From Streptomyces profundus (lineage in GTDB: Bacteria > Actinomycetota > Actinomycetes > Streptomycetales > Streptomycetaceae): 64,000 nucleotides of DNA. The notes under the pieces were generated by a model. That model was not told the origin of the DNA, made no database searches, and saw only the letters and a list, made by a program, of their open reading frames with translations. The stretch lies in NCBI RefSeq assembly GCF_020740535.1, contig NZ_CP082362.1, positions 3,904,501-3,968,500 on the forward strand, in the 5' to 3' direction. Positions 25,167 through 34,048 of the stretch are shown here, piece by piece. Both the position numbers and the translations under genes were made by a program. Position 1 is the stretch's first letter, and every line of letters starts with the position of its first letter.

Positions 25167-25181
25167 ATACCCGGCGGGTAT
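25167..25181. promoter_or_regulatory. LysR-type T-N11-A palindrome
   Basis: ATACCCGGCGGGTAT, perfect 6-base arms around GGC, contains T-N11-A. It sits between the divergent SDR and LysR starts, 59 bases from the SDR ATG and 23 from the LysR ATG, where a LysR-type regulator would both autoregulate and control its target. Confidence 0.65.
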
Positions 25182-25203
25182 CAGCCGGGGTTACGGTGGA
25201 GCC

Positions 25204-26103
25204 ATGGACCCTCTGGAGACCCGCGAGTTGCGGTACTTCACGGCCGTCGCCGAGGAACTGCACTTCGGCCGCGCCGCCGAGCGGCTCGGCATGGCCCAAC
25301 CGCCGCTGTCCCGGGCGATCCAGCGGCTGGAGCGGCGCCTCGGCGTCACGCTGCTGGAGCGCGACCGGCGCGGCGTCGCCCTGACCCGCGCCGGCGAGGT
25401 GCTGCTGCACGAGGGCCGCGCCGCCCTTGACGCGACGGCCGCCGCCGCGCGCCGCACCCGGCGTGCGGGGGGCGCGGGCGGCGCGCCCCGCGACCGGCTG
25501 GTGCTGTCCGTGAAGGCCGCCGGATCCCACGAGTTGCTGCGCGGGCTGCTCGACGCGTACGCGAGAGAGCCCGGCGCGGCCGAGGTCGAGGTGCTGCCGA
25601 GCGGCATGTGCGAGCAGGGCGAGATGCTGCGCGACGGCCGCGCCGACGTGGCGCTCATGCACGCGCCGTTCAACTCCCTCGCCGGCTTCGACAGCGAGGA
25701 GCTGCTGACCGAGGGCCAGGTCGCCATCCTGCCGGCCCGGCATCCCCTCGCCGCCCGCCGGACACTGACCCTGGCCGACATCGGCGACGTCCCCGACCTG
25801 CCGCCCGCCCGCTGGCCACGCGACGGCGGGTACGCCCCGGGGCCGGGTCCCGAGATCCGCGACCAGACGCAGCTGGCCCAACTGATCGCCCTCGGCCGCA
25901 CCCTGGCCCTCTTCCCCGAGTCCGCCCGCGCCTGGCTGTGGGCCGAACACGCGGCCGTCCCCGTGACCGACGCACCCCCCGTCGTCACCCACATCGCCTG
26001 GCCCGCCCACAGCCGCTCCCGTCCCCTCGCCGCCCTCATCCACACCGCCACCCACCTTCGGACGAACCCACTCGCCGCCACCCCGCCACCACGCGGCACC
26101 TGA
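25204..26103 (+). CDS. LysR-family transcriptional regulator
   Basis: A 299-residue protein with the standard LysR winged helix in residues 1-62 (LRYFTAVAEELHFGRAAERLGMAQPPLSRAIQRLERRLGVTLLERD) and a periplasmic-binding-like effector domain afterwards. Known: binds an inducer and activates the divergent gene, here an SDR. An Arg/Pro-rich C-terminus is followed by a hairpin at 26146. Confidence 0.93.
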   Translation: MDPLETRELRYFTAVAEELHFGRAAERLGMAQPPLSRAIQRLERRLGVTLLERDRRGVALTRAGEVLLHEGRAALDATAAAARRTRRAGGAGGAPRDRLVLSVKAAGSHELLRGLLDAYAREPGAAEVEVLPSGMCEQGEMLRDGRADVALMHAPFNSLAGFDSEELLTEGQVAILPARHPLAARRTLTLADIGDVPDLPPARWPRDGGYAPGPGPEIRDQTQLAQLIALGRTLALFPESARAWLWAEHAAVPVTDAPPVVTHIAWPAHSRSRPLAALIHTATHLRTNPLAATPPPRGT

Positions 26104-26145
26104 ACGACCCCACACCGCACGGCACTTGCCGCCCCGCAGCGCCGT

Positions 26146-26164
26146 GGCCTGCGGCCGGCAGGCC
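26146..26164 (+). terminator. Hairpin after the LysR gene
   Basis: GGCCTGC-GGCCG-GCAGGCC, a perfect 7-bp stem 43 bases past the LysR stop. Confidence 0.6.
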
Positions 26165-27459
26165 GCCGAACCTCCGGCGTCAGCCGGTCCGCGCGCGGCG
26201 CGGGGGCTGGGACCTTCGCGCACCTGCCGGCGGGAGCCGGCCCGTGGCCTGCCGGTGCGTGGCCCCGTCGCCGAACCTCCGGCGTCAGCCGGTCCGCGCG
26301 CGGCGCGGGGGCTGGGGCCTTTTCGCACCTGCCGGCGGCGGCCAGCCTCCAGCCGTCCGGCACACAGCGCGGGCACCAGCGCCCTGTCGCCGCCCACCCC
26401 CGGGCGTCCGCCGGTCCCCGCGTAGCGCCCGGACCGATGCCCCGCCGTCGCACCCCCTCGCTGCCCCTCCCCGGCGGAGCAGCCGGCCCGCCCACATCGC
26501 CGGTGTCCGACCACGGCGTACCCCTGACGGGAGCCGGCCCGCAACCTGCCGACGCGCGGCCCCGGGGCCCGCCCTCTGACATCAGCCCGTCCGTGCGGCC
26601 CCGCTGGCGCCAGCGCCACCCCCGCCCTCGACGTCAGCCGGCCCGTCCCCTACCCCCAGGCGGCAGCCGGCCCGTGGCTTGCCGACGCGCAGCGCCGTTT
26701 CCACCTCCCGGCGTCAGCCGGGCCGTTGCCGCCCGCAGCCTCCCGGCCCGGCCCGTCCCCCGCCCCCCGGCGGGCAGCCGGCCTGCGGCCGTCTGGCGCG
26801 TAGCGCCGGCACCAGCGCCCCGTCGCCCACCTCTCGACAGCAGCGCCCTTCGCTGCCCGGCCCCGGCGGGGCAATCCGGCCTGCTACCTGCCGGCGAGCG
26901 GCGCTGGGGCCCGCCCTCTGGCGTCAGCCGGACCGCCCTTCACCTCCCGGCACCAGCCGGTCCGTCCCCCCACCCCCCGGCGCCCGCCGGACCACAGCCA
27001 GCCGGCGCGCGGCGCCGTTTCCACCTCCCGGCACCAGCCGGTCCGTCGCCCCCCGTCGCCCCCGCTGTCCGTCCGCCACCCTCCGGCGGGAGCCGGCCCG
27101 TGGCCTGCCGGCGCGCAGCGCCGGGGCCCCCGGCGTCAGCCGGCCCGTCCGCCACCCTCCCGGCGGGAGTCGGGCCGTTACCCCCCGCCGCCCGCCGTCC
27201 GTCCCCCACTGTCCGGCGTCAGCCGGCGCGCAGCGCCCACCCCCCGGCGGGAGTCGGCCCGTGGCCTGCCTGCGCGCAGCGCCGGGGCCCCCGGCGGCAG
27301 CGGGCCTCGCCCAGCCCCCGCCGCCCGCCGTCCGTCCCCCACTCCCCGGCGTCAGCCGGCGCGCAGCGCCCACCCCCCGGCGGGAGCCGGCCCGCGGCCT
27401 GCCGGCCCGCCGCCCGCCGGCCCGCAGCCGGTCGTCGCCCAGCCCCCGGCGGGAGCCGG
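26165..27459. repeat. Repeat-rich non-coding region upstream of nothing, downstream of pstB
   Basis: No gene is supported on either strand; long open frames here are Pro/Arg/Ala-only and lack starts or domains. The DNA is built from recurring words: a 45-base block with GCGTCAGCCGGTCCGCGCGC occurs at about 26166 and 26271. A ~130-base block (GGCGTCAGCCGGCGCGCAGC, then CACCCCCCGGCGGGAG) occurs at about 27211 and 27345. CGGGAGCCGGCCCGTGGCCT recurs many times. The pstB stop follows immediately. Confidence 0.75.
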
Positions 27460-28239
27460 TTAGCCGAAGCGGCCGGAGACGTAGTCTTCGGTCGCCTTGT
27501 TGGTGGGGGAGGAGAACATCTTCGTGGTCTCGTCCATCTCGACCAGGCCGCCCGGTTCGCCGATGGAGCGGAGGTTGAAGAAGCCGGTGACGTCGCTGAC
27601 CCGCGCGGCCTGTTGCATGTTGTGGGTCACGATCACGATCGTGTAGTCCTTCTTCAGCTCCATCATCAGGTCCTCGATGGCCTGTGTGGAGATGGGGTCG
27701 AGCGCCGAGCAGGGCTCGTCCATCAGGAGGACGTCGGGGGCCACCGCGATGGCCCTGGCTATGCAGAGCCGCTGCTGCTGGCCGCCGGAGAGGCCGGAAC
27801 CCGGCCGCTTCAGGCGGTCCTTGACCTCGTCCCAGAGGTTCGCGGAGCGCAGCGACCGTTCCACCAGCGCGTCCATCTCGCCGCGCTTCATCCGCTTGTT
27901 GTTGAGCCGCACACCGGCCACCACGTTGTCGTAGATCGACATCGTCGGGAACGGGTTCGGCCGCTGGAAGACCATGCCGATGTGGCGGCGGACGGCCACC
28001 GGGTCGATGTGCGGGGCGTAGAGGTCCGTCCCGTCCATCTCGACCGTGCCGACGGCCCTGGCCTTGGGCACCAGCTCGTGCATCCGGTTGAGGGTGCGCA
28101 GGAACGTGGACTTGCCGCAGCCGGAGGGACCGATCAGGGCGGTCACCGAACGCGGCTCGATGGTCATGGAGACGCCCTGCACGGCGAGGAACTTGTCGTA
28201 GTAGATATCGAGGCCCTTGACCTCGATGCGCTTGGCCAC
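27460..28239 (-). CDS. pstB: Phosphate ABC transporter ATP-binding protein
   Basis: A 259-residue ATPase: Walker [10 protein letters not shown] near 38-46, Q-loop [17 protein letters not shown] (the PNPFP segment is diagnostic of PstB), signature LSGGQQQRL, Walker [13 protein letters not shown] and the H-loop VTHNMQQA. Known: drives high-affinity phosphate import through PstCA. Last gene of the pstSCAB run, 39 bases after pstA. Its 3' side enters repeat-rich DNA. Confidence 0.97.
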   Translation of the reverse strand: MAKRIEVKGLDIYYDKFLAVQGVSMTIEPRSVTALIGPSGCGKSTFLRTLNRMHELVPKARAVGTVEMDGTDLYAPHIDPVAVRRHIGMVFQRPNPFPTMSIYDNVVAGVRLNNKRMKRGEMDALVERSLRSANLWDEVKDRLKRPGSGLSGGQQQRLCIARAIAVAPDVLLMDEPCSALDPISTQAIEDLMMELKKDYTIVIVTHNMQQAARVSDVTGFFNLRSIGEPGGLVEMDETTKMFSSPTNKATEDYVSGRFG

Positions 28240-28278
28240 AGTGCTTCGCTTCCTTCGGGGATCGCGGGACGGCGCCGG

Positions 28279-29376
28279 TCAGGCGCGGGTCTTGGGGGCG
28301 AAGAGGCGGGAGATCAGGCGTGCCACCAGGTTGAGCGCCATCACGAGGAGGATCAGCGTGAACGCCGCCGCCCACGCCCGGTCCAGGAACGGCTCCGGCG
28401 GGATGCCCGGGGTCGCGTACTGGTAGTAGGAGAAGACCGAGAGGGTGGCCATGCGGTCGTCGAAGGGGTTGAAGTTGTCGCTGTTGGTGATGCCGACGGT
28501 GACCAGCAGCGGCGCGGTCTCGCCGATGACCCGGGCGACGGCCAGGGTGATACCGGTCGCGATGCCGGCCAGCGCGGTGGGCAGCACCACCTTGACGACG
28601 GTCCGCCACTTGGGGACGGCCAGCGCCATCGACGCCTCGCGCAGCTCGTTGGGCACCAGCTTCAGCATCTCCTCGGTGGAGCGCACCACCACCGGGATCA
28701 TCAGCACGCTGAGCGCGACGGAGCCCATGATGCCCATCCGCACGCCCGCGCCGAAGAACAGCTCGAAGAGGGCGTAGGCGAAGAGGCCGGCCACGATGGA
28801 CGGGATGCCGGTCATCACGTCGACGAAGAACGTGATCCAGCGGGACAGCGCGCCGCGCCCGTACTCGACGAGGTAGATCGCGGTCAGCATGCCGATCGGC
28901 ACCGAGATCAGCGCGGCGAGCCCGGTGACGATCAGCGTGCCCATCAGCGCGTGGTGCACGCCGCCGCCCTCGCCGACGACGCCGCGCATCGAGTTGTTGA
29001 AGAACTCGGCGTCGAAGCGGGCGAAGCCCTTGGAGAGCACGGTGGTGATCACGGAGATCAGCGGCAGCAGGGCGATCAGGAAGGCACTGGACACCACGGC
29101 GGTGACCAGCCGGTCCCTGGCCTTGCGGGGGCCCTCGACGCTCCGTGACCAGCCGTAGACCGTGGCGGAGTAGCCGACGGCGGCGATCAGCCCGCTGAGC
29201 GCCGGGTTCCAGCCGGCGAGCAGATACAGCGCGACGCCCAGCAGCACCCAGGCGGCCAGCACCAGCGGGGCGCCCCTGCGGGGCAGCGAGCCCTGGGCGA
29301 GCGCGGGGCGCTCGGGTATGACGGGGGGCGGGCCGGCGTCGGGAGCCGCCGCCTGGGTGGTCTTCGACGTGTTCAT
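28279..29376 (-). CDS. pstA: Phosphate ABC transporter permease PstA
   Basis: A 365-residue membrane protein. After a ~40-residue cytoplasmic tail it has seven or more helices, and the permease EAA-type loop is seen near LKLVPNELREASMALAVPKWRTVVKVVLPTA. Its ATG overlaps the pstC stop by one base (TGATG). Known: forms the transmembrane pore with PstC. Confidence 0.96.
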   Translation of the reverse strand: MNTSKTTQAAAPDAGPPPVIPERPALAQGSLPRRGAPLVLAAWVLLGVALYLLAGWNPALSGLIAAVGYSATVYGWSRSVEGPRKARDRLVTAVVSSAFLIALLPLISVITTVLSKGFARFDAEFFNNSMRGVVGEGGGVHHALMGTLIVTGLAALISVPIGMLTAIYLVEYGRGALSRWITFFVDVMTGIPSIVAGLFAYALFELFFGAGVRMGIMGSVALSVLMIPVVVRSTEEMLKLVPNELREASMALAVPKWRTVVKVVLPTALAGIATGITLAVARVIGETAPLLVTVGITNSDNFNPFDDRMATLSVFSYYQYATPGIPPEPFLDRAWAAAFTLILLVMALNLVARLISRLFAPKTRA

Positions 29377-30359
29377 CAGTTGGCTCCCGAGAAGTCACGC
29401 CGCCGGTTGATCACCGCGCGGGCGGCCATGTTGACCAGCAGGGTGACGGCGAAGAGGACAAGCCCTGAGGCGATCAGCACATTGATGTCCAGGCCCGACG
29501 ACTCGGGGAAGGACAGCGCGATGTTGGCCGCGATGGTGGACGGGTTGCCGCTGCTGATCAGGTTGAAGGTGACGCCGCCGGAGGCGGACAGCACGATCGC
29601 GACGGCCATCGTCTCGCCCAGGGCCCGGCCCAGGCCGAGCATGGAGCCACCGATGATGCTGGAGCGGCCGAACGGCAGCACGGCCATCCGGATCATCTCC
29701 CAGCGGGTGGCGCCGAGCGCCAGCGACGCCTCCTCGTGCAGCCGGGGCGTCTGGAGGAACGCCTCCCGGATCACGGCCGTGGTGATCGGCAGGATCATCA
29801 CGGCCAGCACGATCGAGGCGACCAGCATGGTGCGCCCGGTGGCCGAGGCGGGGCCGGCGAAGAGCGGGATGAAGCCGAGGTTCTCCTCCAGCCACCTGGT
29901 GGGCTCCACGGTGAGCGGGGCCAGTTCGGCGATGCCCCACAGGCCGAAGATGATGCTGGGCACCGCGGCCAGCAGGTCGATCACATAGCCGAGCGCCGAG
30001 GCCAGCCGCCGGGGCGCGTAGTGGCTGATGAAGAGCGCGATGGCGACGGCCAGCGGCGCCGCGATCAGCAGCGCGATCAGCGCGGCGAGCAGCGTGCCGA
30101 AGAGCAGCGGCCAGACGTAGAGGACGATCCCGTCGCCCCCTGACACCTCGTCGGCGTCGGCCCACAGTGCCGGCCACGCCTCGACCAGCAGGAAGGCGGC
30201 TACGCCGGCCAGGATGACCAGGATCAGCACCCCGGCGCCCGCGGCGGAGGTGGAGAACAGCCGGTCACCCAGCCGGCTGTCCCGCTGGCTGGACAGCTCG
30301 CGCTGGAGCTGCGGCGGTGGCTCGTGCTCTGGGGGTGACAGCTCGGTGCTCGAAGACAC
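29376..30359 (-). CDS. pstC: Phosphate ABC transporter permease PstC
   Basis: A 327-residue permease starting at GTG 30359 with AAAGGG upstream. Six-helix core with LEENLGFIPLFAG, EEASLALGATRWEMIRMAVLPFGRSSIIGG as the EAA loop contacting PstB, and GLGRALGETMAVAIV. Known partner of PstA. It is separated from pstS by a hairpin-bearing 116-base gap. Confidence 0.96.
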   Translation of the reverse strand: MSSSTELSPPEHEPPPQLQRELSSQRDSRLGDRLFSTSAAGAGVLILVILAGVAAFLLVEAWPALWADADEVSGGDGIVLYVWPLLFGTLLAALIALLIAAPLAVAIALFISHYAPRRLASALGYVIDLLAAVPSIIFGLWGIAELAPLTVEPTRWLEENLGFIPLFAGPASATGRTMLVASIVLAVMILPITTAVIREAFLQTPRLHEEASLALGATRWEMIRMAVLPFGRSSIIGGSMLGLGRALGETMAVAIVLSASGGVTFNLISSGNPSTIAANIALSFPESSGLDINVLIASGLVLFAVTLLVNMAARAVINRRRDFSGAN

Positions 30360-30427
30360 GCTTCGGTTTCCCTTTCTCGGGCTGGTGGCCGAAGGAGCGC
30401 CGGCCTGGGGGGCCGGCCCAGGGAGGG

Positions 30428-30459
30428 CCGGGCGGTCGCGGTGTGGGGCGACCGCCCGG
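30428..30459 (-). terminator. Hairpin between pstS and pstC
   Basis: A perfect 12-bp stem (30428-30439 with 30448-30459) and 8-base loop, 17 bases past the pstS stop. It may attenuate transcription or protect the pstS message, so that binding protein is made in excess of permease. Confidence 0.75.
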
Positions 30460-30475
30460 GATCCGGTGGGTGGAC

Positions 30476-31600
30476 TCAGCCAGCCGTGATGGCGTCGATG
30501 GCGGGCTGGAACTCCTGCCGCAGCGCGTCGGAGATCGGCGCGGAGCCGGCGGCCTCGGCGGCGGCCAGCTGGCCCTCCTCGCTGATCACGTAGGAGAGGT
30601 AGGCCTGGACCAGCTCGGCCTTGGTCGCGTCGTCGTAGGTGGCGCAGGCCATCGCGTAGGAGACGAGCACGATCGGGTAGGTGCCGGCCTCGGTGGTGTC
30701 CCGGGCCAGGTCGTAGGCGAAGTCGGAGTCGCCGCGGCCCTCGACCCGCTCGGAGACCTCGATGACGTTGGCCGCGGCCTCGGGGGAGTAGGCGACGAAG
30801 TCGTCACCGACGCCCACGTTGACGCTGCTCAGGTCGCTGGCCTGGCTGGCGTCCACATAGCCGATGGTGCCGTTGCCGCTGCCGACGGCCTGCACCACGC
30901 CGGAGCTGCCCTGGGCGGCCTCGCCGCCGGAGACGGGCCAGGCGTCGTCGGCCTCGTGCGGCCACGCGTCGGGCGCGGCGGCCAGCAGGTACTCGACGAA
31001 GTTCTCGGTGGTGCCGGAGTCGTCGGAGCGGTTCACCGGGGTGATCGCGGTGTCCGGCAGGTCGGCGTCCGGGTTGTCGGCGGCGATGGCCTCGTCGTTC
31101 CAGGTGGTGATCTCCTGGTTGAAGATCGCCGCGATGGTCTCCGGGGTGAGGTTCAGCTCGTCGACGCCCTCGACGTTGAAGATCAGGGCGATCGGGGAGA
31201 CATAGACGGGGATCTGGACGATCTCGCCGCACTGCTCGATGGCGGCGGCCAGCTCCTCGTCGGCGAGGTAGGCGTCGGTGCCGCCGAAGTCGGTGCCACC
31301 GGCGATGAACTGCTCGCGCCCGCCGCCGGAGCCGACCGGGTCGTAGTTGACGGTCACATCGGGGTTGGCGCCCAGGAACCCGGCCTGCCAGGCCTGCTGC
31401 GCCGCGACCTGCGAGCTGGCGCCCGCGCCCGATATGGTGCCGGACAGCTCGGAGGTCTCCTCGCCGCCGCCGGTGGTGCCGCCGTTCTCGTTGTCCCCGT
31501 TGCCCCCGTTGCCGTCCTCGTTGTCACTGCTGCACGCCGTGACCAGTGCCAGGGCGGACACCACGGCTATCGCGGCGATGCGAGCGCGCGTCTTGCGCAT
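30476..31600 (-). CDS. pstS: Phosphate-binding lipoprotein PstS
   Basis: A 374-residue lipoprotein with AAGGAG before ATG 31600. Signal with lipobox LVTACSS (Cys23), an acidic Asn/Gly-rich linker to about residue 50, then the phosphate-binding fold: SGAGASSQVAAQQAW, GGREQFIAGGTDFGGTDA, and NRSDDSGTTENFVEYL where the Ser/Thr/Asp cluster grips phosphate. Known: captures Pi outside the membrane. In streptomycetes this is the strongest PhoP-regulated gene. Confidence 0.97.
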   Translation of the reverse strand: MRKTRARIAAIAVVSALALVTACSSDNEDGNGGNGDNENGGTTGGGEETSELSGTISGAGASSQVAAQQAWQAGFLGANPDVTVNYDPVGSGGGREQFIAGGTDFGGTDAYLADEELAAAIEQCGEIVQIPVYVSPIALIFNVEGVDELNLTPETIAAIFNQEITTWNDEAIAADNPDADLPDTAITPVNRSDDSGTTENFVEYLLAAAPDAWPHEADDAWPVSGGEAAQGSSGVVQAVGSGNGTIGYVDASQASDLSSVNVGVGDDFVAYSPEAAANVIEVSERVEGRGDSDFAYDLARDTTEAGTYPIVLVSYAMACATYDDATKAELVQAYLSYVISEEGQLAAAEAAGSAPISDALRQEFQPAIDAITAG

Positions 31601-31917
31601 GACCTGCTCCTTGTTCCTGTCCGGCCGTCGGCCGGGATGCAGATGACTGCTGGCTGCTGACTTTTGATTGGGTGTTGTCGTGGAGAACGTAAGAGCGGCC
31701 AGCGAAGCCGTGAGGGCCAGAAGGTGAACAAAAAGATAGGTTCGGCGGAACCGGCAGTTTCACAAAAAGAGTTGGAATCGTTAAGGAAGAAAGCTGGTGA
31801 TCAAAACCGAAAGCGCGGGCGGCTGAGGGGCCTGTTCCCCGCCTTCCGGCAGGGGCCGCTTCGCCCGTCAACCGCCCGCGGATCGCCCTTCCCCGCTGGC
31901 CTCCAGGGCCGCCCCGC
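31601..31917 (-). promoter_or_regulatory. pstS upstream region with weak PHO-box-like unit
   Basis: A 317-base gap that is locally AT-richer than its surroundings (31660-31800). On the minus strand GTTCACC occurs at 31729-31723, one PHO direct-repeat unit; the following 11-base unit fits poorly. GGTTC-GGCG-GAACC (31739-31752) forms a small inverted repeat. An 8-base inverted repeat (31815-31822 / 31872-31879) lies nearer the preceding regulator gene. No gene is supported. Confidence 0.4.
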
Positions 31918-32721
31918 TCAGCCGGCGGGCGGCACCAGCCGGTAGCCGACGCCCCGGACGGTCTGGATGATCTCCGGGTGGTGCGGGTCGTCGCCCAGCC
32001 GTTCCCGCAGGCGCCGAATGTGAACGGTGATGGTGTTGGAGCGACGGGCGCCCTCACCCCAGAGCTCGGTTCGGATCTGATCACGCGTGATCACTTTTTC
32101 GGCGTGGAGCATCAGCAGATGCAGCAGCTGGAACTCCCGCAACGGCAGCCGGGCCGTCGACACGCCGTGCATCCGCACCTCGTAGGTGCTGGGGTCGAGC
32201 GTCAGCGGACCGCACACCAGCGGCTGGTCCCAGCCACGGTTGCCCCGGTCGGCCAGGCTCAGCAACTGGGCCACCTCGCGCGGCCGATAGGGGCGCGCCA
32301 CACAGGCGCTCGCGCCGGCCGCGAGCGCCGGCGCCACCTGCGCGGTGTCGTCCGGGCCCACCCCCAGCACCACCGGGATGGACAGCCGACGCCGGACCAG
32401 GCGCAGCACCGTGGCCCCGTCGATCAACGGCAGATCGGCCGAGACCAGCAGCACATCCGGCTTGCGCAGCCCCGCCTCCAACAGCGCGGCGGCCCCGTCG
32501 GCGCAGTGCACCACCGACACCTGGTACTTCGCCAGCTGGGTGGTCAGCCCCTGCCGGATGCGCTCGTCCGCGTCGGCCAGCAGCACCACCGGGTGCGAGC
32601 CGAGCGGTATCCGTGCCGGCGCGATCGCCGGCGCCTCGGCGGCCCCGGTGGATCCAGGTGGCTCGTCGAGCATGTCGCTGGACAGGGATGTCGCCCGACT
32701 CGAACTCAACCAGGCACCCAT
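31918..32721 (-). CDS. OmpR-family regulator with pseudo-receiver domain
   Basis: A 267-residue protein; ATG 32721 has GGGAGAG upstream. Residues about 50-160 have receiver-domain architecture (VVLLADADERIRQGL; PDVLLVSADLPLIDG; CVARPYRPRE). The phosphoacceptor Asp expected in PD-x4-D is Ser, the switch Lys before the last Pro is Arg, and the conserved Thr/Ser is Gly. The C-terminal winged helix (LPLREFQLLHLLMLHAEKVITRDQI, then SNTITVHIRRLRERLGDD and VRGVGYRL) is intact. So it binds DNA but should not be switched by a histidine kinase, and no kinase gene is nearby. It lies directly upstream of pstS on the same strand, with a PHO-box-like site before it. Confidence 0.88.
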   Translation of the reverse strand: MGAWLSSSRATSLSSDMLDEPPGSTGAAEAPAIAPARIPLGSHPVVLLADADERIRQGLTTQLAKYQVSVVHCADGAAALLEAGLRKPDVLLVSADLPLIDGATVLRLVRRRLSIPVVLGVGPDDTAQVAPALAAGASACVARPYRPREVAQLLSLADRGNRGWDQPLVCGPLTLDPSTYEVRMHGVSTARLPLREFQLLHLLMLHAEKVITRDQIRTELWGEGARRSNTITVHIRRLRERLGDDPHHPEIIQTVRGVGYRLVPPAG

Positions 32722-33046
32722 GGGGCTCTCCCTCGCTGTCGGTCTCGGCAGTGAAGAAAGCGGCCGGCACACGGGGCGCCCGGCCGCGACTCGCCGCGGG
32801 AGATGTGCTGGGACCAGTAGCCGTGGTGCGGGCTCCCGGAAAGCGTGAATGAGGTCTCCGCGGAGACGTTCACCATGTAACGAGCTGTGGGTAGCGGGTT
32901 GTACGGCGTTCGGTGAACCCGCGATGAACAACGGCGTTCCCCTAGGTTCCACCGGCTCGCCCCCCGGCGGGGCCCCGGCTGAGTAGCATCAGGAGGCGTG
33001 ACGCGGCGAGGGCGCTCCGGCCGATGCGAACACAGGGAACAGTGAC
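32722..33046. promoter_or_regulatory. Divergent region with PHO-box-like direct repeat at 32908-32929
   Basis: Between the pseudo-receiver gene and the divergent membrane gene. On the minus strand, GTTCATC-N4-GTTCACC-N4 at 32929-32908 matches two consecutive 11-base PhoP units closely. A single GTTCACC unit on the plus strand lies at 32868-32874. The site is about 190 bases before the regulator start and 118 before the membrane gene. No gene is supported within. Confidence 0.55.
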
Positions 33047-34030
33047 GTGGGGATCGAAGACGAGAAGCTGGTGTTCGACTATCTGAGCCGGGTCGGCGAC
33101 CTGGCTCATGGCACCACGATGTCGGCGGCCGAACGAGTCCGCCTGGTCAACCGGCTGCGCGACGAGATCGGGCGGGAACGTTCCGGCCCCGGGGCGGAGA
33201 GCCGCGCCTCGGTGAAACGCATCCTGGGCCGCCTCGGCAGCCCGGAGGACGTGGTCGCCGACGCGGCGGGCGGCGGCAACGCCCCGCCTCCGGCGGCGAA
33301 GCCGGCCGCGCCGTCGTCAGCGCCGACCGCTTCGCTGCCCCCGCAGCGGGAGGCCGCCACGCCCGAGGCGGCGAGGCCAGAGGCCGCCGGGCCCGAGGTG
33401 CCGATGGGGCGCACCGGCTCGCTCCCCCGGGTGGACAGCTGGCGGGACGGCCAGATCGGCGGCTTCACCGGCGGCGTCGACATCCCCGAACTGCTCGGCC
33501 CCAGCGGCCTGCCGGCCCCGGAGCGCGGCCCCAGCACCGAAGCGGAGCTGGAGGCCGAGCTTGAGGCCGCCGAGGCGGAGGCGGCCACCGCCGACGCCTC
33601 CCTGACCCAGCCGGTGGTGGAGGACGAGAACCCGCCCAGGCCGCCCCGCCGGGGCGCCCGGCTGGCCCGAGCGGTCCTCAGCGGCCGGCGCCGGGGCGGC
33701 GTGATCGAACTGGCCGGCGTCGCGGCCCTGGTCGGCGGCGCGGTGTGGCCCTCGCTCTACGCGATGGCGCTGGGCTGGCTGCTGGCCTACTGGTCGCCCC
33801 GGCTCAGCACCCGCGAGGGACAGTGGGCGGCGGTGGGCATGCCGGCCCTGGTCGCGACGGTCTACGCGGTCTGGCTGCTGGGCCGGGCCGGCGGCTACTG
33901 GGGCGAGCTGCTCCAGGAGGGCGACGCGCAGACGATGCTCGCCGACGACTGGGCCCTGCTGCTCCGCACCGCCGCCCTGACCAGCGCCGCCTTCCTCCTC
34001 TTCCGCGCCCGCCGCCCCCTCAGGGAGTGA
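33047..34030 (+). CDS. Conserved membrane protein, unknown function
   Basis: A 327-residue protein from GTG 33047. An N-terminal helical domain of about 70 residues (DYLSRVGDLAHGTTMSAAERVRLVNRLRDEI, RILGRLGSPEDVV) is followed by a long Ala/Pro/Glu linker. The C-terminal third has four membrane helices (about 220-315). The N-terminal part looks like a small soluble helical bundle seen in other streptomycete membrane proteins; no function is known to me. Divergent from the pseudo-receiver regulator. Confidence 0.8.
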   Translation: MGIEDEKLVFDYLSRVGDLAHGTTMSAAERVRLVNRLRDEIGRERSGPGAESRASVKRILGRLGSPEDVVADAAGGGNAPPPAAKPAAPSSAPTASLPPQREAATPEAARPEAAGPEVPMGRTGSLPRVDSWRDGQIGGFTGGVDIPELLGPSGLPAPERGPSTEAELEAELEAAEAEAATADASLTQPVVEDENPPRPPRRGARLARAVLSGRRRGGVIELAGVAALVGGAVWPSLYAMALGWLLAYWSPRLSTREGQWAAVGMPALVATVYAVWLLGRAGGYWGELLQEGDAQTMLADDWALLLRTAALTSAAFLLFRARRPLRE

Positions 34031-34048
34031 CCCCCGCCGGCGGCGGGG

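Noticed and set aside
26437..29148. 903-codon plus-strand frame over the repeat block and pst genes.
   Set aside because: Pro/Ser/Arg low-complexity and antisense to pstB/pstA.
31664..31945. 93-codon frame beginning with lysine-rich residues between pstS and the regulator.
   Set aside because: Antisense to the pstS promoter, no SD, no family pattern; Lys content only reflects the AT-richer promoter.
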